DNA of 6,009 nucleotides, from positions 1 to 6,009 of the forward strand of contig DASRVH010000140.1 of NCBI GenBank assembly GCA_035655155.1, written 5' to 3'. Made by a program: the position numbers and the translations under genes. Below the pieces are notes generated by a model, which made no database searches, was not told the origin of the DNA, and was given only the letters and a program-made list of their open reading frames with translations. Below, piece by piece: positions 1-4,785 of the stretch (positions are counted from its first letter, which is position 1; each line of letters begins with the position of its first letter). Source of the stretch: Lentisalinibacter sp035655155. Its GTDB lineage: Bacteria > Pseudomonadota > Gammaproteobacteria > Steroidobacterales > Woeseiaceae.

Positions 1-71
1 CTCGCGGTGGTGAGGGAGCCTTCGCCGTCGCGCAGACTACCCTTCCAGCTGGCGCTTGCCTTTCGTTGCAT
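1..71 (-). CDS. osmC: OsmC-family peroxiredoxin, N-terminal fragment (runs off left edge)
   Basis: The reading frame starts with ATG at 71-69 and continues to the window edge. The 23 visible residues begin MQRKASASWKGSLRDGEG and continue SLTTA, the usual opening of the OsmC/Ohr thiol-dependent peroxidase family (compare the K-R-x-A-x-A-x-W-x-G-x-L-x-x-G-x-G pattern of OsmC). These are cytoplasmic enzymes that reduce organic hydroperoxides. A strong Shine-Dalgarno AAGGAG lies at 83-78, six bases before the ATG, which supports the start. The catalytic cysteines are outside the window, so OsmC and a relative cannot be fully separated. The IS110 element sits about 70 bp upstream in the same orientation, so this gene's promoter may have been displaced. 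I see no good -10/-35 pair between the start codon and the insertion. Confidence 0.72.
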   Translation of the reverse strand, partial: MQRKASASWKGSLRDGEGSLTTA

Positions 72-137
72 GAGTCACTCCTTGTGTGAGGATCGACCCC
101 GCCCCTCTGTCAGGGTAACACCTGCCCCCGCCAGACT

Positions 138-141
138 GTAG
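138..141 (+). repeat. Left remnant (GTAG head) of the REP split by the IS110 element
   Basis: The bases GTAG are the conserved head of the REP family seen elsewhere in this window. They are separated from the rest of their REP, at 1279-1296, by the insertion sequence. The last two bases, AG (140-141), equal AG at 1277-1278 on the far side; this is CT on the transposase strand, the shared core dinucleotide. Confidence 0.7.
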
Positions 142-154
142 CAGCTGTGTTTCG

Positions 155-160
155 TGTCAA
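155..160 (-). promoter_or_regulatory. Outward -35 box in the IS right end (half of a circle-junction promoter)
   Basis: A perfect -35 hexamer TTGACA overlaps the transposase stop codon. In the inserted state no -10 lies 16-18 bp downstream in the flank. If the element ends are joined through the CT core, exactly 17 bp (13 of right end, 2 of core, 2 of left end) separate it from TATGTT at 1274-1269. Promoters formed only at the joined ends are known for IS110 elements such as IS621 and IS492. The role here is inferred. Confidence 0.65.
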
Positions 161-1107
161 GCCATTTGGTGTTCCCAGGGCTTGTGATCGCGGAGCATGG
201 CGTTGAGCATGGTGAGCAGCTTTCGCATGCAGGCGGTAATGGCGACCTTGCCGGGTTTGCCGCGGCCTCTGAGGCGCTCGTAGAAGGCCTTGATGGGTGG
301 GTTGGCGCGTATCGCGCTCATGGTGGCCATGTAGAGGCCGGCTCTGACGCTGTCGCGGCCTCCCCAGGTGGTGCGCTGGCCTCTGAGGGTGCCGCTGTCG
401 CGGTTGAACGGGGCGACGCCCACCAGGGCGGCGATTTGCTTGTGGGTGAGGCGACCCAGCTCGGGCAGCTGGGCGATGAGCATTTGTGCCGTGGTCTTGC
501 CGACGCCAGGGACGCTGGTGAGCAGATCCTCTTTCTCCTGCCAGGCCGGGGAGCGCTCGATGAGCTGGCGCAGCTCCCGGTCGGTATCGCGCAGATGACG
601 GTCGAGCCACTCGATATGCGCCTTGAGGTTCTTCCTGACCTTACCGCGGGCGCCGAGGGTGAGGCGGTTTTTCTCCGCCGTACGCATCTCGATGAGCTGG
701 CGACGGCGCGCTATCAGTGAAGACAGCAGCTCGGCCTGCTCGTCTTTGAGCTCGCGCAGCGGCGGCTGCACGGCCAGGGTAAAGGCACACAGGATGCGCG
801 CATCGATGCGGTCGGTCTTCGCCAGCCGCCCCGTCGCGCGGGCGTATTCGCGCACCTGGCGCGGATTGACCACCACCACCGGCAGCCCGGCCTCGAGCAG
901 CGCCGCCACCAGGCGCGTCTGGTAGCCGCCGCTGGCCTCCAGCGTGATGCGCTCGCTCTCGCTCTCCCGGGCCAGAGCTATCACGGACTTGAAGCCCTCG
1001 GTATCGTTGCTCAGCCTCTGGAGACTGCCGTCAGGCTCTGCAGCCACATCCAGCCAGTCCTTGCTGACATCGACACCGAGAACACGACTGATCTCCTCGC
1101 TCATCAT
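157..1107 (-). CDS. IS110-family transposase (bridge-RNA-guided recombinase)
   Basis: The product is a 316-residue DEDD recombinase, full length for the family. The N-terminal RuvC-like domain has GVDVSKD (D13), LEASGGY (E58) and the KTDRID motif (D99, D102) that supply the acidic residues. A helical middle (about 120-190) leads to the C-terminal Transposase_20 domain: SVPGVGKTTAQ at 198-208, an ALVGVAPFNRDSG segment whose S238 is the probable nucleophile, the GGRDSVRAGLYMA segment, and the terminal TACMRKLLTMLNAML block. I chose ATG 1107-1105 (or the adjacent ATG 1104-1102) because GGAGG at 1118-1114 is correctly spaced and family homology starts here. The frame is open upstream to 1263, but those codons lie in the RNA-coding left end. 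By family knowledge it works with a bridge RNA to recombine donor and target. No frameshift or missing catalytic residue is seen. Confidence 0.94.
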   Translation of the reverse strand: MMSEEISRVLGVDVSKDWLDVAAEPDGSLQRLSNDTEGFKSVIALARESESERITLEASGGYQTRLVAALLEAGLPVVVVNPRQVREYARATGRLAKTDRIDARILCAFTLAVQPPLRELKDEQAELLSSLIARRRQLIEMRTAEKNRLTLGARGKVRKNLKAHIEWLDRHLRDTDRELRQLIERSPAWQEKEDLLTSVPGVGKTTAQMLIAQLPELGRLTHKQIAALVGVAPFNRDSGTLRGQRTTWGGRDSVRAGLYMATMSAIRANPPIKAFYERLRGRGKPGKVAITACMRKLLTMLNAMLRDHKPWEHQMA

Positions 1108-1261
1108 CTTCCACCTCCCTGCCTTGCAAATGCGGGCTCTCGGCCCCGGCAGCTGTTCGGGTTTGTGAGAAGAAAATGGCTCGGCGACCACGCTACGATG
1201 CGGTCTCGAGGACCCAGGAGGGCACGGTCTGCCGAGCCTCGTGATTCCATTACAGAACCAC
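1108..1261 (-). ncRNA. Predicted IS110 bridge RNA
   Basis: The left-end leader folds, by eye, like the IS621 bridge RNA. The 5' stem-loop is GTGGTTC (1261-1255) paired with GAATCAC (1247-1241, one G-U). The target loop has an outer stem GGCTCGGC (1238-1231) with GCCGAGCC (1185-1178), extended by GACC/GGTC (1229-1226 with 1189-1186, one bulged A). It is capped by GGTC/GACC (1214-1211 with 1205-1202). Its 5' side holds GCCCTCCT (1223-1216), identical to the REP target plus core; its 3' side holds GTAG (1196-1193), complementary to the other target half CTAC. The donor loop has an outer stem of about 7 bp (1172-1165 with 1114-1108, one bulge) and a cap GGGC/GCCC (1146-1143 with 1137-1134). It contains ACAGCTGC (1156-1149), identical to the right end, and CAAG (1126-1123), complementary to left-end CTTG. 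The 5' end (about 1261) is inferred from the junction promoter; the 3' end is approximate. Confidence 0.82.
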
Positions 1262-1277
1262 AAGACTCAACATACAA
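1249..1277 (-). promoter_or_regulatory. Weak promoter candidate inside the IS left end
   Basis: TTGTAT (1277-1272) and TGTAAT (1254-1249) are 17 bp apart on the transposase strand. The -10 matches consensus at five of six bases and the -35 is poor. It could give low expression of transposase and RNA in the inserted state, but it would start inside or after the 5' stem-loop. Confidence 0.3.
1269..1274 (-). promoter_or_regulatory. -10 half of the circle-junction promoter in the IS left end
   Basis: TATGTT (four of six matches to TATAAT) would lie 17 bp after the right-end TTGACA once the element ends are joined. The predicted start of transcription, about seven bases on, is 1261-1262, just before the first stem-loop of the bridge RNA. 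Confidence 0.55.
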
Positions 1278-1278
1278 G

Positions 1279-1296
1279 GAGGGCCTTCAGGCCCGA
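1279..1296 (+). repeat. REP palindrome body, separated from its GTAG head by the IS
   Basis: GAGGGCCTTCAGGCCCGA is identical to the body of the intact REPs. The preceding bases here are CAAG rather than GTAG because they belong to the IS end. Confidence 0.85.
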
Positions 1297-1316
1297 TCCG
1301 GCTTTCTGTCGGCGTT

Positions 1317-1460
1317 GGCCCGCCATCGGGTGGGCAAGGGTCGCGGGGACGCTCAGTCGAACGTCCTGTCCTCCTTCGCTTCGGCCGGGCCTCCTTCCCG
1401 CCGTCATGGCTCCAGTCGGCCCGGACGACCCCGCCACCCTTGCCCACCCGCTGACGGGCC
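1317..1460. other. Long imperfect hairpin with 80-base conserved loop (copy 1)
   Basis: GGCCCG pairs with CGGGCC, then CCAT faces CTGA, then C plus GGGTGGGCAAGGGTCGCGGG and a final G pair with the opposite arm at 1429-1450 with a single mismatch. The loop 1349-1428 is nearly the same as the loop of copy 2 on the opposite strand. The transcribed strand, if any, is unknown. Confidence 0.82.
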
Positions 1461-1531
1461 CGTAGCGGAAAGGCTTGGCACGAGTCAGTGAGCGCCCCTG
1501 ACAGGCAGCGCCTTCACGCCACCGCGAGCAC

Positions 1532-1603
1532 GGCCGTCATGCGGGGGTATCCATCGCCGCGACCTTTTTTCGGGAGCAAGATGGATACCCCCGCAGGGCG
1601 GCC
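1532..1603. other. Palindromic hairpin, 15-bp perfect stem (copy 1)
   Basis: GCGGGGGTATCCATC (1541-1555) is the exact reverse complement of 1580-1594. An outer GGCCG/CGGCC pair (1532-1536 with 1599-1603) extends it, and the apical part is T-rich (1564-1570). A terminator role is possible but there is no T-run after the stem. Confidence 0.8.
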
Positions 1604-1617
1604 AGGAAAGAAGGGAA

Positions 1618-1639
1618 TCGGGCCTGAAGGCCCTCCTAC
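1618..1639 (-). repeat. Intact REP, right end of structured repeat copy 1
   Basis: On the minus strand this reads GTAG followed by GAGGGCCTTCAGGCCCGA, identical to the REPs at 4400-4421 and 4786-4807. It lies 25 bp downstream of tRNA-Lys, so its hairpin could also protect or end the tRNA transcript. It is followed there only by a mixed T/C tract, so it is a weak terminator at best. Confidence 0.85.
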
Positions 1640-1664
1640 GAGAGGAGATGGGGATTCGGGAGGA

Positions 1665-1740
1665 TGGTGGGCCGTGTAGGAATCGAACCTACAACCAATG
1701 GATTAAGAGTCCACTGCTCTGCCAATTGAGCTAACGGCCC
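1665..1740 (-). tRNA. tRNA-Lys (anticodon CTT)
   Basis: A full cloverleaf is visible: acceptor GGGCCGT with ACGGCCC, a D arm GCTC/GAGC, anticodon stem GTGGA/TCCAT with loop CTCTTAA (anticodon CTT), and a T arm GTAGG/CCTAC with TTCGATT. Discriminator A and the CCA tail are encoded. It reads AAG codons. It is the last gene of a four-tRNA cluster. Confidence 0.96.
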
Positions 1741-1765
1741 TTCCGATTAGAGCGCTTGAAAGAAC

Positions 1766-1842
1766 TGGGGTGGACGATGGGACTCGAACCCACGACGACC
1801 GGGATCACAACCCGGGGCTCTACCAACTGAGCTACGCCCACC
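1766..1842 (-). tRNA. tRNA-His (anticodon GTG)
   Basis: The anticodon loop TTGTGAT carries GTG. The acceptor GTGGGCG pairs with CGTCCAC (one G-U). The histidine-specific extra G at -1 (1842) faces the C discriminator, and CCA is encoded. The T arm is CGTGG/CCCAT-like with the TTCGAGT loop. It follows tRNA-Arg by 39 bp. Confidence 0.96.
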
Positions 1843-1881
1843 ATTGTTCCAGCCGGGTATTATAACCCGTAATTTCCGACT

Positions 1882-1957
1882 TGGCGCGCCTGGCAGGACT
1901 CGAACCTGCAACCCTCGGCTTAGAAGGCCGATGCTCTATCCATTGAGCTACAGGCGC
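1882..1957 (-). tRNA. tRNA-Arg (anticodon TCT)
   Basis: Acceptor GCGCCTG pairs with CAGGCGC. The anticodon stem TCGGC/GCCGA holds loop CTTCTAA with TCT, the T arm is GCAGG/CCTGC with TTCGAGT, the discriminator is G, and CCA is encoded. It reads AGA (and AGG) codons. Confidence 0.96.
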
Positions 1958-1971
1958 ACACTGCCGATTTT

Positions 1972-2048
1972 TGGTCGGGGCAGACGGATTCGAACCGCCG
2001 ACCCTCTGCTCCCAAAGCAGATGCGCTACCAGACTGCGCCATGCCCCG
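1972..2048 (-). tRNA. tRNA-Pro (anticodon TGG), first of the cluster
   Basis: Acceptor CGGGGCA pairs with TGCCCCG. The anticodon stem TCTGC/GCAGA holds loop TTTGGGA with TGG, the T arm GGCGG/CCGTC holds TTCGAAT, and CCA is encoded. It is separated from tRNA-Arg by only 14 bp, which fits one transcript. Confidence 0.96.
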
Positions 2049-2079
2049 CCGCGAACACCCCGGCTCGCCGGGGGCGGGA

Positions 2080-2109
2080 ATAATACGTGGCGCTGCGGAG
2101 ATGCGTCAA
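2080..2109 (-). promoter_or_regulatory. Sigma-70 promoter of the tRNA cluster
   Basis: TTGACG (2109-2104) and TATTAT (2085-2080) are 18 bp apart, each matching consensus at five of six bases. The bases after the -10 are a G/C-only discriminator, typical of stable-RNA promoters under stringent control. A hairpin CCCCGGC/GCCGGGG lies at 2058-2073 (minus-strand leader), just before tRNA-Pro. The -35 box is only 21 bp from the folD start on the other strand, so the two units are tightly divergent. Confidence 0.75.
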
Positions 2110-2130
2110 TTTCGCGGTAAACTGCGCGCC

Positions 2131-2985
2131 ATGACGGCGAAGATCATCGACGGCAAGGGAATCGCGGAGGAGATCCGCGAAGAGGTCCGGCAGCGGGTCG
2201 AGAAGCGCATGGCCGGGGGCAAGCCCCAGCCGTCGCTGGCCATGATCCTGGTGGGCCACGACGCCGCCTCCCAGATCTATGTGCGCAACAAGCGCAAGGC
2301 CTGCGACGCGGCCGGCATGCGCTCGCTGGACTTCGACCTGCCCTCCACCACCACCGAGGCCGCCCTGCTGGAGCTGATCGACGAGCTGAATGCCGACGAG
2401 AGCGTGCACGGCATCCTGGTGCAGCTACCGCTGCCCCACCAGATCGACGCGGTGAAGGTGATCGAGCGCATCGACCCGGCCAAGGACGTGGACGGCTTCC
2501 ATCCCTACACCGTCGGCCGGCTCGCCCAGCGCATCCCGACGCTGCGCCCCTGCACGCCGTTCGGCATCGTGACGCTGCTGGGGCGCATCGGCGTGGATCC
2601 GAAGGGCAAGCACGTGGTGATCGTGGGCGCCTCGAACCACGTGGGCCGGCCGCTCGCGCTCGAGTTCCTGCTGATGGGCTCCACCACCACGGTCTGTCAC
2701 CGCTTCACCCGCAATCTGCGCGAGCACGTGGAGCGCGCCGAGATCCTGGTGGTCGCCGTCGGCAAGCCCGGGCTGATCCCGGGCGAGTGGGTTCCCGAGG
2801 GCTCGATCGTGATCGACGTGGGCATCAACCGCCAGCAGGACGGCAGGCTGGTGGGCGACGTCCAGTTCGCCGCCGCAAAGGAACGCGCCGCCTGGATCAC
2901 GCCCGTGCCCGGCGGCGTCGGCCCGATGACCGTGGCCATGCTGATCTACAACACGCTGGCGGCCGCCGAGGCCGCCGACGAGTGA
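2131..2985 (+). CDS. folD: Bifunctional methylenetetrahydrofolate dehydrogenase / methenyltetrahydrofolate cyclohydrolase
   Basis: FolD interconverts 5,10-methylene-THF, 5,10-methenyl-THF and 10-formyl-THF in the cytoplasm, using NADP. The product is 284 residues, standard for the family. Y50, K54, Q98 and D121 fall at the same numbers as the E. coli catalytic residues, within IYVRNKRKAC, GILVQLPLP and KDVDGFHP. The nucleotide-binding VVIVGASNHVGRPLALE segment is at 162-178, HRFTRNL at 190-196, and the family signature ITPVPGGVGPMTVAML at 256-271. I chose ATG 2131 because homology starts at TAKIIDGK. The frame is open back into tRNA-Pro, and the ATG at 2101 would add ten residues with no family match. 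No clear Shine-Dalgarno is present; a weak TAAACT at 2118-2123 could make a nearly leaderless message. The secreted cyclophilin gene follows after 55 bp. Confidence 0.97.
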   Translation: MTAKIIDGKGIAEEIREEVRQRVEKRMAGGKPQPSLAMILVGHDAASQIYVRNKRKACDAAGMRSLDFDLPSTTTEAALLELIDELNADESVHGILVQLPLPHQIDAVKVIERIDPAKDVDGFHPYTVGRLAQRIPTLRPCTPFGIVTLLGRIGVDPKGKHVVIVGASNHVGRPLALEFLLMGSTTTVCHRFTRNLREHVERAEILVVAVGKPGLIPGEWVPEGSIVIDVGINRQQDGRLVGDVQFAAAKERAAWITPVPGGVGPMTVAMLIYNTLAAAEAADE

Positions 2986-3040
2986 CCGCGGCCCGACGCG
3001 GCCGTCCCGAACTGCCTTCTAACGGAGAACGAGGAATCCG

Positions 3041-3664
3041 ATGAGTGTTACGAGTGCAATGAGAGCGATGAGAGCGGCCGTGGCGGCAATGGCCGCCGGC
3101 ATCGTGCTGGCCGGCGGTGCGGCCTGCGCCGCCGACGCGCCCTCCTTTCCGCAGGTGGAGGTGCGCACCACAGAGGGCACCTTCGTGCTGGAGCTGAACG
3201 GCAGGCGCGCGCCGCTGACAGTCGCCCACTTCCTGTCGCTGGTGGAGTCCGACTTCTACGACGGCCTCGTCTTCCACCGCATCGTGCCGGATTTCGTGAT
3301 CCAGGGCGGCGGCTTCACGCCGAAGTACGTGCTGAAGGAACCCGACGACAGCATCCCGAACGAGTCCGGCAACGGCCTCAGCAACGAGCGGGGCACCATT
3401 GCGATGGCGCGCACCAGCGATCCCCACTCGGCCAACACCCAGTTCTTCGTCAACCTGGTGGACAACGGCCCGAAGCTGGACCCGCAGCCGGAGCGCTGGG
3501 GCTATGCCGTGTTCGGCCAGGTGATCCACGGCATGGACGTGGTGGATGCCATCGCCACGCTGCCCACCGGCGCCGGCGGCCCGTTCCCGGCCGACGTACC
3601 GAACATGCCCGTGATCATCGAAGACATGATCTACCACCCCTCCGGCTACACGCCGCCGGAATAG
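3041..3664 (+). CDS. Secreted cyclophilin-type peptidyl-prolyl cis-trans isomerase
   Basis: The enzyme speeds cis-trans isomerisation of X-Pro bonds. The product is 207 residues. Residues 1-31 are a Sec-type signal peptide (R8 and R11, then an alanine-rich hydrophobic stretch, likely cut near ACA|AD around residue 30), so it should act in the periplasm like PpiA. No lipobox is present. The cyclophilin domain spans about 38-197. FHRIVPDFVIQGG at 78-90 gives the active-site R80, F85 and Q88; MARTSDPHSANTQFF at 122-136 is the second core motif. The usual tryptophan position is not conserved, as in many bacterial forms. A GAGG Shine-Dalgarno at 3031-3034 supports the start. lpxH begins 16 bp after the stop, so the two are probably cotranscribed, likely with folD upstream. 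Confidence 0.94.
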   Translation: MSVTSAMRAMRAAVAAMAAGIVLAGGAACAADAPSFPQVEVRTTEGTFVLELNGRRAPLTVAHFLSLVESDFYDGLVFHRIVPDFVIQGGGFTPKYVLKEPDDSIPNESGNGLSNERGTIAMARTSDPHSANTQFFVNLVDNGPKLDPQPERWGYAVFGQVIHGMDVVDAIATLPTGAGGPFPADVPNMPVIIEDMIYHPSGYTPPE

Positions 3665-3680
3665 CCGCGCACGCGATCCG

Positions 3681-4403
3681 ATGACGAAGCTGTTCATCTC
3701 CGACCTGCACCTGCAGGCCGCCCGGCCCGACATCACCGAGCGCTTCTTCCGCTTCCTGGAGACCGAGGCGGCAGAGGCGGAGGCGCTGTACATCCTGGGC
3801 GACCTGTTCGAGGCCTGGATCGGCGATGACGATCCCGACGAGCACAACCGTGAGGTGCAGGCGGCCCTGCGCCGGCTCACCGACGCCGGCGTCGCCGGCT
3901 ACTTCATGCACGGCAACCGGGACTTCCTGATCGGCGAGGCGTTCGCCGAACGGACGGGTTTCACGCTGCTGGAAGACCCGGCGGTCCACGACCTCTACGG
4001 CACTCCGGTGCTGCTCAGCCACGGCGATGCGTATTGCACGGACGACCTGGAGTACCAGGCCTTCCGCCGCCAGTCCCGCGATCCGGCATGGCAGCAGCAG
4101 GTGCTGTCGATGTCGGTGGAACAACGACAGGCGCTGGCCGGCCAGGCCCGGGAAGAGAGCCGCGCGGCCATGGTGGACAAGGCCGAGGACATCATGGACG
4201 TGAACGCCGACGCCGTCGCCGCCGCCCTGCGCGAGGCCGGCGTAACCACGCTGGTGCACGGCCACACCCACCGCCCTGCAGTGCACGAACTGGACCTGGA
4301 CGGCACCGCCGCCACCCGCATCGTCCTCGGCGACTGGTACGAGCAGGGCACCGTGCTGCACTGGACCCCGGAAGGCCCCGACTACCGCTGGAAAGTCTTG
4401 TAG
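3681..4403 (+). CDS. lpxH: UDP-2,3-diacylglucosamine diphosphatase
   Basis: LpxH hydrolyses UDP-2,3-diacylglucosamine to lipid X and UMP, a middle step of lipid A synthesis at the inner membrane face. The product is 240 residues, the same length as E. coli LpxH. The calcineurin-like phosphoesterase metal ligands lie at matching positions: D8 and H10 (FISDLHL), D41 (LGDLFEAWIGDDD), N79 with R80 (HGNRDFL), H114 (LSHGDAYCTDD), H195 and H197 (HGHTHRP). No clear Shine-Dalgarno precedes ATG 3681; coupling to the cyclophilin gene 16 bp upstream is likely. The final codon TTG and the TAG stop overlap the GTAG head of a REP, so the repeat element provides the stop. The C-terminus still has a normal length, so little or nothing was lost. 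Confidence 0.97.
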   Translation: MTKLFISDLHLQAARPDITERFFRFLETEAAEAEALYILGDLFEAWIGDDDPDEHNREVQAALRRLTDAGVAGYFMHGNRDFLIGEAFAERTGFTLLEDPAVHDLYGTPVLLSHGDAYCTDDLEYQAFRRQSRDPAWQQQVLSMSVEQRQALAGQAREESRAAMVDKAEDIMDVNADAVAAALREAGVTTLVHGHTHRPAVHELDLDGTAATRIVLGDWYEQGTVLHWTPEGPDYRWKVL

Positions 4404-4421
4404 GAGGGCCTTCAGGCCCGA
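4400..4421 (+). repeat. REP, left terminal, overlapping the lpxH stop
   Basis: The GTAG head (4400-4403) is followed by GAGGGCCTTCAGGCCCGA. TAG of the head is the lpxH stop codon. The hairpin GGGCCTTCAGGCCC directly behind the stop may stabilise the mRNA 3' end. Confidence 0.9.
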
Positions 4422-4427
4422 CCTGAT

Positions 4428-4449
4428 GTGGGAGGGCCTTCAGGCCCGA
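4428..4449 (+). repeat. Second tandem REP with variant head GTGG
   Basis: It has the same palindrome as the terminal REP, six bases after it, but the head is GTGG instead of GTAG. A T-rich tract (CTCCTTTCTTTCC) follows the hairpin, so this one could weakly end lpxH transcription. Confidence 0.85.
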
Positions 4450-4463
4450 CTCCTTTCTTTCCT

Positions 4464-4535
4464 GGCCGCCCTGCGGGGGTATCCATCTTGCTCCCGACAA
4501 AAGGTCGCAGCGATGGATACCCCCGCATGACGGCC
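4464..4535. other. Palindromic hairpin, 15-bp perfect stem (copy 2)
   Basis: GCGGGGGTATCCATC at 4473-4487 is the exact reverse complement of 4512-4526; GGCCG/CGGCC outside and CGAC/GTCG inside extend it. It matches the hairpin at 1532-1603 in inverse orientation, stem bases included. Confidence 0.8.
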
Positions 4536-4606
4536 GTGCTCGCGGTAGCTTGAAGGCGCTGCCAGTCAGCAGCGCTTACTGACTGGCGCCACACTTCACG
4601 GCTACG

Positions 4607-4750
4607 GGCCCGTCAGCGGCTGGGGCGGACTGCGGGGGTCGTCCGGACCGACTGGAGCCAGGACGGCGGGAAGGAGGTCTGGCCGAAGCGAGCGAGGACA
4701 GGACGTCCGAGTGAGCGTCCACCGCAGTCCGCCCCAGCCGATGGCGGGCC
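4607..4750. other. Long hairpin with 86-base conserved loop (copy 2)
   Basis: A perfect stem of 19 bp (C, then GGCTGGGGCGGACTGCGG, with its complement) sits on a 4x4 internal loop and a GGCCCG/CGGGCC base. Compared with copy 1 the base stem and the large loop are conserved, while most of the long stem has a different sequence that still pairs. Confidence 0.83.
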
Positions 4751-4785
4751 GATGCGGATAGAAAGCGGCCTCGGGGCTGGCAGGA

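Larger units (their letters stand above)
142..1278 (-). mobile_element. IS110-family insertion sequence inserted in a REP
   Basis: The element is about 1137 bp with one core copy. It contains the transposase gene, a short 15-bp right end after the stop codon, and a roughly 170-bp non-coding left end. The boundaries are inferred from the target: joining 131-141 (CCAGACTGTAG) to 1279 onward (GAGGGCCTTCAGGCCCGA) recreates exactly the REP found intact at four other places in this window. The core CT (transposase strand) is present on both sides. There are no long terminal inverted repeats and no direct repeat longer than the core, as expected for IS110. The core CT followed by ACA matches the known REP target of IS621 in E. 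coli. The open frame, intact promoter parts and intact RNA elements suggest a recent, possibly active copy. Confidence 0.88.
1279..1639 (+). repeat. REP-bounded structured repeat, copy 1 (left end split by the IS)
   Basis: This non-coding stretch is the inverted counterpart of 4400-4807. With the displaced GTAG (138-141) it would be about 365 bp, bounded by inverted REPs. Internal order: an outer stem GGCCCG/CGGGCC (1317-1322 with 1455-1460), a 4x4 internal loop, and a 22-bp stem (1327-1348 with 1429-1450, one mismatch) closing an 80-base loop. Then come a small hairpin GTCAG/CTGAC (1484-1488 with 1498-1502) and a long palindrome (1541-1555 with 1580-1594, plus GGCCG/CGGCC outside it). The loop, small-hairpin and palindrome sequences closely resemble copy 2; the 22-bp stem has a different sequence but stays paired. 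No convincing gene is present. It may be a REP-mobilised non-autonomous element or a structured RNA gene; I do not recognise a named family. Confidence 0.85.

Noticed and set aside
154..720. Long plus-strand frames opposite the transposase, and similar frames opposite folD, lpxH, miaE and the kinase
   Set aside because: High-GC shadow frames with arginine- and alanine-rich or low-complexity products and no motifs; the opposite strand carries clear conserved genes.
1108..1263. N-terminal extension of the transposase
   Set aside because: It lacks family similarity, lies in the predicted bridge RNA, and the strong ribosome-binding site points to ATG 1107 or 1104.
1279..1639. CRISPR array or integron attC site
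   Set aside because: There are no regularly spaced direct repeats with unique spacers and no attC core sites; the repeats are inverted REPs and hairpins.
1488..1679. Open frame giving a 63-residue peptide that resembles one on the minus strand at 4412-4594
   Set aside because: Both frames run through the conserved palindrome and REP of the structured repeat; the shared peptide follows from the DNA repeat. There is no ribosome-binding site or known domain.
1844..2083. 79-residue open frame across the tRNAs
   Set aside because: It is the antisense reading of tRNA-Arg and tRNA-Pro, a common annotation artefact.
2986..3040. GC-rich hairpin CCGCG/CGCGG after folD as a terminator
   Set aside because: The stem is only 5 bp and no T-run follows; folD and the cyclophilin gene are more likely cotranscribed.
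3041..3130. Lipoprotein signal in the cyclophilin leader
   Set aside because: The only cysteine is preceded by GAA rather than a lipobox with leucine at -3, so an ordinary Sec signal fits better.
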